Below are positions 56,658 through 64,000 of a DNA stretch of 64,000 nt, piece after piece; within the stretch, counting starts at the first letter, position 1; each line of letters begins with the position of its first letter. The notes under the pieces are model-generated. The model did not search any database and had not been told where the DNA came from. It saw only the letters and a list, made by a program, of their open reading frames with translations. Location of the stretch: the NCBI GenBank assembly GCA_963791455.1, contig CAWBSM010000003.1:186001-250000 (forward strand), given 5' to 3'. Both the position numbers and the translations under genes were made by a program. The stretch is from Bog-473 sp963791455 (lineage in GTDB: Bacteria; Actinomycetota; Acidimicrobiia; Acidimicrobiales; RAAP-2).

Positions 56658-56838
56658 CCCAATCCACCTATCCCCCGACCGACCCCGCACGATCCCGCTC
56701 CGATCATGCCATCGGAACCAGATGAGCAGGAGCACAGTCGCATGATCGGAAGTCCTCAACTCGCCCGGGGTCCGGCTTGACCTCCCTCGCTCCAGTCACA
56801 AGAGTTGAGACGCCATGAGACGAGCGTTGTGACCTCAA

Positions 56839-58038
56839 GTGTCTGATCCGGAGATGGGACTCCTCGACGGCGTCCGCGTCTTGGAGGCGGGGCTCCTGGT
56901 CCAGGGCCCGCAGGCATCCCTCACCTTGCTCGAGTGGGGCGCGGACGTGATCAAGATCGAGCTGCCGGGATTCGGCGACCAGAGCCGATGGCTCCCGATC
57001 AGCCGGGAGGACCGGCGGTCGGCCTTCTTCAGCGCATACAACCGCGGCAAGCGCAGCATCACGATCGACCTGCGCCTGCCACGCGGCCGCGAGGCGTTCC
57101 TGCGCCTCGTCGAACAGGCCGACGTCGTCATCACGAACTTCAAGCCCGGCACGATGGACGACTGGGGCCTGGGGTACGCCGACGTGGCCGCGCGCAACGA
57201 GCGGATCATCTACGCGATGGGCTCCTCCTTCGGGGCGGTGGGCCCGGATGCGAGACGGGAAGGCGCCGACCTCAGCGCCCAGGCTGCGGGCGGGCTCATC
57301 AGTACGACGGGGGGAGCCGGCCAGGATCCGAGCCCCGTCGGCGCCACCGTCGCCGACCACATCGCCGGCCAGAACCTCCTCGCCGGCGTCCTCGCCGCGC
57401 TCTACGCCCGCGAGCGCACCGGCCGTGGGCAGCTGATCGAGACCTCGCTGCTCGGTGGTCAGGTGTGGGCCCAGGCCGGCGAATACACCCGGTACCTCAT
57501 GTCCGGGCAGGTCTCTGGTCCGAGCGGCCGCAGTCACCCGATGATTCCGGGGATCTACGGACTCTTCCCCACCGCCGACGGCTGGATCGCCATCGTCGGC
57601 GTCGCGGGGCCTGCCCGCGACCACTTCTATCGAACCATCGGCAGGCCGGACCTGATCGAGCGCTTCAAGACGCTGCTGTATTTCGAGGACGACAAGGCGG
57701 CCCTGTGGCCGATTCTCGACGCCGTCTTCTCCACCAAGTCGACCGCCGAGTGGTGCGAACTGCTCGGTGCCGCGGGTCTCCGCTTTGCCCCCGTGCGGAC
57801 ACATGCCGAGGTGGCCGACGACCCGGGCGTGCGGGCCAACGGCTACATCGCATCCGTCGAAGATCACGGAACCCTCGGCTCCGATGCCGTCGTCCGGGTT
57901 CCGGTGAGGTTCTCGGATCCGGTCCCGACGGTCAGCATGCACTCCCCCGAGTTGGGACAACATACCGAGGAAGTGTTGCTCGAAGCCGGCTATTCCTGGG
58001 ACGAGATCGCGACGCTCGCAGCCGAGGGAGCGATCTAG
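56839..58038 (+). CDS. family III CoA-transferase (CaiB/Frc type)
   Basis: 399 residues, GTG start. LLDGVRVLEAG, GADVIKIELPGFGD, NRGKRSITIDL and the catalytic Asp in RREGADLSAQAAGG match the family. ATVADHIAGQNLLAGVLAALYARERTGRGQLIETSL is the conserved core. Transfers CoA between carboxylic acids; the substrate is unknown but nearby catabolic genes suggest acyl degradation. Confidence 0.92.
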   Translation: MSDPEMGLLDGVRVLEAGLLVQGPQASLTLLEWGADVIKIELPGFGDQSRWLPISREDRRSAFFSAYNRGKRSITIDLRLPRGREAFLRLVEQADVVITNFKPGTMDDWGLGYADVAARNERIIYAMGSSFGAVGPDARREGADLSAQAAGGLISTTGGAGQDPSPVGATVADHIAGQNLLAGVLAALYARERTGRGQLIETSLLGGQVWAQAGEYTRYLMSGQVSGPSGRSHPMIPGIYGLFPTADGWIAIVGVAGPARDHFYRTIGRPDLIERFKTLLYFEDDKAALWPILDAVFSTKSTAEWCELLGAAGLRFAPVRTHAEVADDPGVRANGYIASVEDHGTLGSDAVVRVPVRFSDPVPTVSMHSPELGQHTEEVLLEAGYSWDEIATLAAEGAI

Positions 58039-58093
58039 CTGTAATCCTTCGCCGTACGAATCCTCTCGGAGCTATGCGATCGTGCTCAGGTGG

Positions 58094-58954
58094 TCACCGA
58101 GGGACCTCGGACCCTTGCGTCGCCGCCAAGATGAGGTCGAGCACGGCCTGGTCAGGAGCAGACGGGCTCTCTGCTTGAGGAAGCGCTCGCGTCTTTTCGA
58201 AGACATCGGGAATCTTGCTACCCGTGATTGCAGGGCTGTGCGCCGAGATGATGGTCGATATTGGAAACTCCGACAGTCGTCCCACCTCGGCGCTGAAGCG
58301 TTCTGGGTCGACAAGCCGTAGCCATGGCGCCAGTGCGTTGAACGCGAACATCGTCATCCCGTGGGTCCAAAACTCATCATCGAGGTGCGAGACATCACCG
58401 GCAAGCTGGGCGGCACCTTCACCACCGGGCACCGGGGTCGCAAAGCCGTCGACGGCCCAGTAGACGCCTGTCTTGTGGTCGAACAGTCCCCGGGTGGTGG
58501 GTGAGTCGTACTGGGGCGGGCGCATCACCGTCATCTGCCGATCACCCGCGTCGAAACTGAGCCCGTCGTCCATCCACCGGCAGCGTCCGAGCGGAAAGTC
58601 GAAGGCATTGGTGTAACGCTCGGTGATCGCCCAGCTGCACACCAAGTTGGCATTCGGGCAGGCCTCCATCACCTTGTCCAGATTGCCAACGTGGTCGGCG
58701 TCCTCATGGGAGATAAAGACCCATTTGATGCGCTTCGGATCGACGAGGCTAAAGGCGTCCTTGAGCCAGGCCTGGCGGTTCCGCAGAGAGCCTGTGTCGA
58801 TCAGGACGGGCTCTTCGCCGTCGATCACGGCGGAGTTGATGAAGACCGAAATTGCTTGTCCCAGGGCGTGCTGAACCTCGTGTAGCACGTAAGTGCCCGG
58901 TGCCACTTCAGTTGGATCCTGGTGGTAGGTGGGTTCGGACAGAGTGGTCGACAT
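58094..58954 (-). CDS. MBL-fold protein of the flavodiiron/ODP-like type
   Basis: 286 residues. The metal motif reads FISHEDADHVGN: H-x-D-x-D-H, with an acidic residue where hydrolases have the second His. This is the pattern of oxygen-reducing flavodiiron/ODP domains. Later ligands are probably in VDGFATPVPG and IISAHSPAITG. No flavodoxin domain. ATG at 58954 with a purine-rich leader. It may bind two irons and act on O2, NO or an oxidised substrate. Confidence 0.75.
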   Translation of the reverse strand: MSTTLSEPTYHQDPTEVAPGTYVLHEVQHALGQAISVFINSAVIDGEEPVLIDTGSLRNRQAWLKDAFSLVDPKRIKWVFISHEDADHVGNLDKVMEACPNANLVCSWAITERYTNAFDFPLGRCRWMDDGLSFDAGDRQMTVMRPPQYDSPTTRGLFDHKTGVYWAVDGFATPVPGGEGAAQLAGDVSHLDDEFWTHGMTMFAFNALAPWLRLVDPERFSAEVGRLSEFPISTIISAHSPAITGSKIPDVFEKTRALPQAESPSAPDQAVLDLILAATQGSEVPR

Positions 58955-58994
58955 GATTACTCTTCTCTTCTGACACCGGCGAAGGTTGGGCGAG

Positions 58995-59551
58995 TCATGA
59001 GGTCGGACGCCACTCGTTGTTGCTTGAGTGGTCTCCCGACAACCACCGAGCGAGATCGCTATACGCGTTCTCCATACGGATGGCGCCGATCTTCTCGGCG
59101 TCTGGATGGTCGACAGTGAACTCAAGCAAAGGCCATTCGGGTCGGTGATGTAGAGCGATCTGCAGTAACCGTGGTCCGCCATCATCACCTCAAGTTCAGT
59201 TTCCTCCGCCCGGGCGCGAATTGCTTCTTGCTGCTCCGACGTCACCGACATCGCCACGTGCCGAAAGAGCGAAGGGGGAGGGAGCGGCGCGAATTGCTCG
59301 GAAAACCGGCCGTCGGCGAACTGGAAGAAGGCGAGACACCCGCCGTCAGCGAGTCCGTAGAACGCGTGACAAAACTCCTGTTCCTCCCCGCCCATCAAAT
59401 GTTCGACCTCGGTCCATGTGGCGACGAGGGGCAGACCGACCACGTCCTCATAGAACTTCCGGGTCGCTTCCTGATCGGTAGTGACAAAGGCGTGGTGGTG
59501 CAGTCGTGCCGGAGGTGAAAGACGGGTGTCTGTCGCGTTGCGATCCGCCAT
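58995..59551 (-). CDS. VOC-family dioxygenase-like protein, frameshifted
   Basis: From MADRNATDTRLSPPARLHHHAFVTTD through DEATRKFYEDVVG-like text to YITDPNGLCL the frame is a VOC protein. At 59121-59134 one base is missing. The next frame continues LEFTVDHPDAEKIGA and NAYSDLARWLSGDHSSN to a stop at 58995. DPNGLCLEFTVDHP is the usual C-terminal metal-Glu motif, so the restored protein is complete at about 186 residues. Lies before the MBL gene on the same strand, so the two are probably co-transcribed. Confidence 0.8.
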
Positions 59552-59721
59552 TCGTCGTACCTCCTCGCTCCGAAAAATCAGACGCCGCCAATACTAGGCA
59601 CGGCCTTATCGGGTTTGCGCGAGGGCGATACGTCGTCTCTCCCGCCACGGCTCGAGCACACGGTCCGGCAGTGAGCGAACAGGACGGCGAGGATAGTTAC
59701 GAGCTGGCAGAGGTTTCTAAA

Positions 59722-59807
59722 TGTGCCAACTGTGCCAACTGTGCCAACTGTGCCAACTGTGCCAACTGTCGAACACCAACTGTGCCAACTGTGCCAACTG
59801 TGCCAAC
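59722..59807. repeat. 9-bp minisatellite (TGTGCCAAC) beside tRNA-Ala
   Basis: Five perfect tandem copies, a 14-base imperfect interruption, then three more copies, ending seven bases from the 3' end of tRNA-Ala. As the unit is a multiple of three it reads as a Cys-Ala-Asn repeat in one frame, but the frame also runs through the tRNA and is not a gene. Confidence 0.9.
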
Positions 59808-59813
59808 ACCGAG

Positions 59814-59886
59814 TGGAGGTGAAGGGACTCGAACCCTCGACCTACGGCTTGCAAAGCCGCCGCTCTTCCAGCTGAGCTACACCCCC
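59814..59886 (-). tRNA. tRNA-Ala (TGC)
   Basis: A complete 73-nt cloverleaf. Acceptor GGGGGTG/CACCTCC, anticodon stem CGGC/GCCG around TTTGCAA (anticodon TGC), T-arm with GGTTCGAGTCC. No encoded CCA. Confidence 0.95.
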
Positions 59887-60009
59887 GATGACGGCCGACT
59901 TGCCGTGTGAACGCTGTGTCGCGGTTCCGGGACCTTCAATCGTAGGCGGTGCGAGCTAGCGATGGCCCCGGTCCTGAGGGTTTGGTCCACCCCAGTAGGG
60001 TGCCCCTCC

Positions 60010-60828
60010 GTGGATGCACGGACTTTCTTGGGCATGGTACAGGGCGACGACGAACTGCACTGGCGCATGCCAGTCACGCGGCAATTGACGACGCCCGGAA
60101 ACTTCCTGTTCGGCGGATGCGGACTCGGGGCGGCGCTCGTCGCACTCGAAGCGGCGTCCGGACGCCAGACGGTGTGGGCGACCGGCCAGTACCTCTCATA
60201 TGCACTGGTTGGCGAAGAGATGCAGTGGGACGTGACTCTTGCCGCCGTGGGTGGCCAGGTGACCCAAGGCCGGGCCGTCGGGAGGGTTGACGGCCGCGAG
60301 GTCCTCACCGTCAACGCAGCACTCGGCGACCACGCCGATCTCAAGCTGGGCGGCGTTTGGGTCACCCCACCCGATGTGCCTCCGCCCGACGAATGCCGAG
60401 CGCGATTCCTCCCCGAGTTGTTCCGCAACACCATCATGGACAGCATCGAGGTGCGCACCGCCCGCGGACTGACCTTCGAGGAGATGGACGGGACGCCCGG
60501 CGGCCCGGACTCCGCTCTGTGGGCCCGTGTGCCGGGGCATCTCACGCCCTCTGCGGCCACCCTGGCCGTCGTCGGCGACTATCTCTCGGGGGCCGTCTCA
60601 CAGCCCCTCGGTCGCAGGGCCATGGGCCGGAGTCTCGACAACACCCTGCGGGTCGTCCGGTTGAAGCCGACGGAGTGGGTGCTGTGCGACATCCGGATCC
60701 ACGCCCTTGTCGACGGGTATGCCCAGGGGGTCGCGTTCTTGTGGTCCGAGGACGGAGACCTCCTTGCGGCGGCGAGCCAGTCGACCTCGGTCCGCTTGTG
60801 GCCGGAGGACCGTGCGATCCCTGAATGA
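60010..60828 (+). CDS. acyl-CoA thioesterase II-like (double hotdog)
   Basis: 272 residues from a GTG at 60010. The first hotdog has FGGCGLGAALVALEAASGRQTVWATGQYLSYA. The second ends with LDNTLRVVRLKPTEWVLCDIRIHALVDGYAQG and SEDGDLLAAASQS. These fit TesB-type enzymes that cleave acyl-CoA. A TAGGGT box lies a few bases upstream of the start, again a leaderless pattern. Confidence 0.8.
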   Translation: MDARTFLGMVQGDDELHWRMPVTRQLTTPGNFLFGGCGLGAALVALEAASGRQTVWATGQYLSYALVGEEMQWDVTLAAVGGQVTQGRAVGRVDGREVLTVNAALGDHADLKLGGVWVTPPDVPPPDECRARFLPELFRNTIMDSIEVRTARGLTFEEMDGTPGGPDSALWARVPGHLTPSAATLAVVGDYLSGAVSQPLGRRAMGRSLDNTLRVVRLKPTEWVLCDIRIHALVDGYAQGVAFLWSEDGDLLAAASQSTSVRLWPEDRAIPE

Positions 60829-60874
60829 GCCGGCGCGATGACCGCCGCACGTCCACACCAGCGAAACTGTTCTC

Positions 60875-61633
60875 ATGACCCGGCAGACCACGACCGACGG
60901 ACGAAAGCGGCCCAGAGCCGCGGTCGTCGCCCTCGGCGCGGCCGCTGTCGCCGTGCTCGCGGCTGCAGCTGCCGCGTTCGTCACCCTGCGAACTCCGAGC
61001 GCTTCTCCCCGGCTGCATCGGCTGAGCGCGACCCCATCGACCAGCACCACCTCTGCGCCTGTGCCTACCGTCCCGGACGCGCCCACCACCGCTCCGGCGG
61101 CCCGCGCTTCCACGACGACCTCGGCGCCCCCACCGGGGCCGGCGGGGCGGGGGTTCGTGCCCGGCCGGGCGACGGCCGTCGGGGACTCGGTCATGCTCGA
61201 CTACCAGGACCCACTCGAAGCGGCGATTCCCGGCATCAACGTGAACGCTGCGGTGAGCCGGCAGTGGTCCGAGGGTGAGGTGCTCCTCTATAGCCTGAAG
61301 GTGGAGGGTCAGCTCGGCGCTGACGTGATCGTGGCGCTGGGCACCAACGGGCCGATCACAGACACCGACTTCGACAACATGATGGCGATCCTCGGCGGAG
61401 CTTCCCGGGTAGTGTTCGTCAACGTCCACGTCGACCGACCGTGGCAGGAAACCAACAATGCGGTCCTTGCCAGGGGAGCCGCTCGATACCGCAACGTCGT
61501 GGTCGCCGACTGGGCCGCGTTAGCGGCGCAGAACCCACAATGGTTCGGGGCGGATGGCACGCACCTGGCCATCGACGGTCCGGGCGCCGATGCGCTAGCG
61601 GCCCTGGTGACGACGACGCTCGTCGACGGGTGA
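60875..61633 (+). CDS. membrane-anchored SGNH-domain protein (OatA-like C-terminal part)
   Basis: 252 residues. One N-terminal membrane helix (residues 14-38), a Thr/Pro/Ser linker, then an SGNH fold: AVGDSVMLDYQ with the catalytic Ser, ALGTNGPITD with the Asn, and FGADGTHLAIDG with Asp and His. The order is as in the extracytoplasmic domain of OatA-type O-acetyltransferases, but without the membrane acyltransferase-3 domain. May deacetylate or acetylate a wall polymer. Confidence 0.85.
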   Translation: MTRQTTTDGRKRPRAAVVALGAAAVAVLAAAAAAFVTLRTPSASPRLHRLSATPSTSTTSAPVPTVPDAPTTAPAARASTTTSAPPPGPAGRGFVPGRATAVGDSVMLDYQDPLEAAIPGINVNAAVSRQWSEGEVLLYSLKVEGQLGADVIVALGTNGPITDTDFDNMMAILGGASRVVFVNVHVDRPWQETNNAVLARGAARYRNVVVADWAALAAQNPQWFGADGTHLAIDGPGADALAALVTTTLVDG

Positions 61634-61706
61634 ACCGTGCCGCGGGTTGTGAAGACTCCGGGACCGTCGTGTAATCTCGACCTTCCTCCGACGAGCGTCG
61701 GACACC

Positions 61707-61783
61707 GGGGCTATAGCTCAGTCGGTTAGAGCGCAGCACTGATAATGCTGAGGTCGCTGGTTCGATTCCAGCTAGCCCCACCA
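61707..61783 (+). tRNA. tRNA-Ile (GAT)
   Basis: A complete 77-nt cloverleaf with encoded CCA. Acceptor GGGGCTA/TAGCCCC, anticodon stem AGCAC..ATGCT around CTGATAA (anticodon GAT), T-arm CTGG TTCGATT CCAG. Confidence 0.96.
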
Positions 61784-62276
61784 GCTACGACACCCGTAAA
61801 CCCCCAGAGCGCCCTCTCTCGCACGAGGTCGTCCACCCCCAGCGTCGGCAATGAACCTGCGCGATGAGCAGTTCTGCCTACCCGATGCCAAGCAATGCGC
61901 CTTTTGACCGGCACTAATCAGGTTGGTGTTGCGTTGATCCCTTGAGCACAGCAACGACGCAAGAGTTCATTCACGCGGCGAGTGGCACGGTCGTCGGCGA
62001 CGGCAACCAATCCATTCAACCCGCCGCGCCGTATGTGTGGGTTGTGTACTCCCCGCTCGACATGCCGACCGCTTGTCGGCGCGCCTTGTGTCGACCGGTG
62101 GCGCATCTCGCGTCGCCCAAGGGTGTCAATGACAGCTTGGGATCGGCCCCTCAGCCTGACAAGCGCACCGCTTCTGACAACGACCGATGGTCACGGAGCG
62201 CGGTCCAGTAGGCCCGACAACGCGAGCTGCGACCGGTCCGGTGATCGGGGACAGCGAGAGCAGCCCACTTGCTTGA
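61784..62276. other. non-coding stretch after tRNA-Ile
   Basis: No convincing gene, RNA or repeat seen in about 490 bases. Base composition is a little lower in GC than the core. Confidence 0.35.
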
Positions 62277-62827
62277 TCAATCGGGCGAGCCCGAATCGAC
62301 TTGGCTCGTGATCAACTCGTTCCTCGGGTAGTCCTCGTGGAGGAGCACCTCAGCTTGCTGCGATCCGACGAGCGGTAGGCGGTCAACGTCTATCAGACCA
62401 AGCTGGACCAGCATCGAGCCCTGATCCCAGTAGATGCGCTCAAATGCGATCTTTCCGTTCTCAAATCCGACGACCGCCACGTGCGGTAGCTCCACACGCC
62501 GGCCTGTGGGCGCAAGGCCCGGAAGGATGGCATCCATCACGATGTCGTGAGTAAACCTCACGATGAATTCGTCGATGACCATGGTCTCAGTTGTCGTTCG
62601 AGAGATACGCTCAACCGAGAGATCGGAAGGCCATTGCCGACAAAGTGGTCTCGATAGAAACCGCGTAGCGCTTCTTTGCCTCTCGCACCCGTGACTACCG
62701 GCACATGCGTCAGACTCGGGACATCGGTCATGGTCTCCATCGCTTTATCGGCGTCCCGCAACTCGAACTCTGCGGACATGTGAGCATCGAATACGGCCCC
62801 GAGGTCGAATACCGCATTTGCGTTCAT
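62277..62827 (-). CDS. SnoaL-like small protein, frameshifted
   Basis: From an ATG at 62827 (an ATG 12 bases upstream is also possible). MNANAVFDLGAVFDAHMSAEFELRD and GARGKEALRGFYRDHFVGNGLPISR lead into a frame break at 62610-62618. Restoring one base gives VERISRTTTETMVIDEF and then IVRFTHDIVMDAILPGLAPTGRRVELP to the stop. The restored protein of about 180 residues is a SnoaL/NTF2-like cone with the usual VVGFENGKIAFERIYWDQ end. Enzymes of this kind isomerise or hydrate polyketides or act on small molecules. Confidence 0.75.
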
Positions 62828-63022
62828 CTCAGCCCCCATTCGCACCAAAATCCGAACCTCGGATCCGTGTGGGGACACGATACTTCTGCGCGGATCAGAA
62901 TCCTTTAGCGAGAGGGGGCTGGCGCCCACCTGATGGATAGGGAAATCTACTCCGGAGCGCTTCTTGCCGACGGCAAGTCTGACACCCCCTCAGATTCAAC
63001 AACCAAGAGTGTTGCGGCACGT

Positions 63023-63826
63023 TCAGGCCGGTGGATCCTGCAGTCCGCGTTCGGTGGCGACCTCGAGTAGCAGGTCGTCGAGTTGCCGCCCGAGTGCCCA
63101 ACCGACGTAGACGGCAAAGTGGACCACCAGCTCTTGGAGCTCTTCGTAAGTCAGCTCCTCCTTCTCCAGGGCTGCCACGACGTGATCCCGCATTTCTGCT
63201 TCAACGCCAACGGCGGCACTGCAGCAAATGCTCACAATCCGACGATCACGGCGAGTGAGGTACCTTTCCCGGGTCCAGATCTCGCCGTAGAGATAGTCGA
63301 GGTACGCGTCCCGTCGAAAAGCCGTGAGCGGTAGCGGCGCGACCGAGCCGTGAACGTCCCCGTAGGCGGCGTCACCGCGTGCGTGCCGTTCCTCGGCGGT
63401 GACGGGGTCCGCCCAGGGAACGAAATCGAGAGCCGGTATTTCCCTCCCCCTCTGTTCGGCGATCTTGATAATCGACGTTATCCCGCAAGTCGTGAGAACG
63501 GAGGCCTTGGGCCATCCGAGCTGCGTCGCAAAGTGCAGGACGAACTCGTCGAACTCCTCGAAGCAAATGTCACCGCTGTTCAGTGCCGCCCATACGTGCG
63601 ACTCGATCGGAATCGCGGAATCCATTGCTCCGACGCAGGAGAGCGTGATCCAGCGGCGATCACGCGGCGTCAACACGCCGCGGCGCCACATTTCGCCAAA
63701 CACGAAACCGATAACCCCGGCCTCGATATACGCGGACACCGGATCGGGCCCCGGAGTCGTCATGATGTGCTCGTACTCCGAACGCGCGGCGGCTCGGCGT
63801 GCGTCCCGATCCGTCCAGTTACTCAT
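63023..63826 (-). CDS. carboxymuconolactone decarboxylase family protein, two CMD domains
   Basis: 267 residues from the ATG at 63826 with GGAGAGGAAG upstream. Each half shows the AhpD-like helical pattern: LTPRDRRWITLSCVGAMDSAI with ESHVWAAL, and LTRRDRRIVSICCSAAVGVE with RDHVVAAL. The CxxC redox pair of AhpD is absent, so a decarboxylase or lyase role is likelier. Same strand as the SnoaL gene. Confidence 0.88.
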   Translation of the reverse strand: MSNWTDRDARRAAARSEYEHIMTTPGPDPVSAYIEAGVIGFVFGEMWRRGVLTPRDRRWITLSCVGAMDSAIPIESHVWAALNSGDICFEEFDEFVLHFATQLGWPKASVLTTCGITSIIKIAEQRGREIPALDFVPWADPVTAEERHARGDAAYGDVHGSVAPLPLTAFRRDAYLDYLYGEIWTRERYLTRRDRRIVSICCSAAVGVEAEMRDHVVAALEKEELTYEELQELVVHFAVYVGWALGRQLDDLLLEVATERGLQDPPA

Positions 63827-63890
63827 CCACTTCCTCTCCTCCAATGTTTACGTCTTGTCCTGCTCGAACCACACGAGGATGCGTTCCGTC

Positions 63891-63930
63891 GACAATGCTG
63901 AGGATCGCTCGCTCGATTCGGGGTGATCCA
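63891..63930 (+). other. degenerate 3' fragment of tRNA-Ile
   Basis: Reads like positions from the anticodon to the T-arm of tRNA-Ile (ATGCTGAGG, CGCT, CTCGATTC) with several changes and no D-arm. Same orientation as the intact gene at 61707. Could be the far end of an old insertion. Confidence 0.4.
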
Positions 63931-64000
63931 CTCACAGAGCCCCTCGGTCGTGGAGAGCGGCACGGTCATGGTGGACAGTCTGTCTGACGTGTCGAGCCGG

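Noticed and set aside
59722..59807. CRISPR array or Cys-Ala-Asn repeat protein
   Set aside because: The units are 9 bp with no spacers and no cas genes; the open frame also reads through tRNA-Ala antisense.

Overview
This is high-GC DNA from an actinobacterium. Lineage markers are a WhiB regulator, a GlnR-type regulator beside a type I glutamine synthetase, an APC permease divergent from a CeoB/CeoC-like TrkA pair (an arrangement also known near Rv2690c in mycobacteria), a lysine-tailed topoisomerase I, and many GTG or apparently leaderless starts. The exported protein with GYWLVASDGGIF repeats points towards the Acidimicrobiia; that placement is inference.

Layout. 1-6.4 kb is an accessory patch built around a tRNA-Thr(CGT) gene. 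It has a complete gene at 3999-4074 and broken copies at 748-784 and 6013-6050, an orphan FtsX-type permease, and a secreted Kelch/GYWL-repeat protein. 6.4-34.8 kb is the conserved core: topA-tmk-holB, a proton pyrophosphatase, the APC permease/TrkA pair, a HAD phosphatase, an RpoD-like sigma factor, nadE, glnA-glnR, ridA, an unusual 2Fe-2S/molybdopterin-type fusion, an A-type iron-sulfur carrier, mrp, an MBL hydrolase, a NUDIX protein, a DUF929-like protein, whiB, a tandem pair of Get3/ArsA ATPases, a receiver protein and a CBS/CorC protein.

34.9-44.0 kb is a genomic island of about 9 kb in tRNA-Pro(CGG), bounded by a 38-bp near-perfect repeat of the tRNA 3' end. It carries a tyrosine integrase, a decayed replication-like gene, an HTH protein, a YefM/YoeB-type toxin-antitoxin pair, a serine hydroxymethyltransferase preceded by a strong match to the ZTP (pfl) riboswitch, a hydrolase-adenylate cyclase fusion and a small zinc-protease-like protein. 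A 1.7-kb IS481-like element sits in the island at the stop codon of the integrase and has a 14-bp target duplication.

44.0-64.0 kb mixes signalling, transport and catabolic genes: AraC+VOC, a GGDEF cyclase, NUDIX, an ArsR/MgtE-cytoplasmic/NRAMP-related module, an LCP cell-wall ligase, an SDR, a secreted CocE-type hydrolase, a CoA transferase, an MBL hydrolase, a VOC protein, a thioesterase and an SGNH protein. It also holds tRNA-Ala, tRNA-Ile, a degenerate tRNA-Ile copy at the right edge, and a SnoaL-like and a carboxymuconolactone decarboxylase gene between the two tRNA-Ile copies.

A recurring oddity is single-base frameshifts, several at homopolymers, in otherwise good genes (holB, the APC permease, nadE, mrp, VOC, SnoaL, DUF732). 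Several of these genes are normally essential, so sequencing or assembly error is the simplest explanation for most. All family calls rest on reading motifs by eye; no database search was run.
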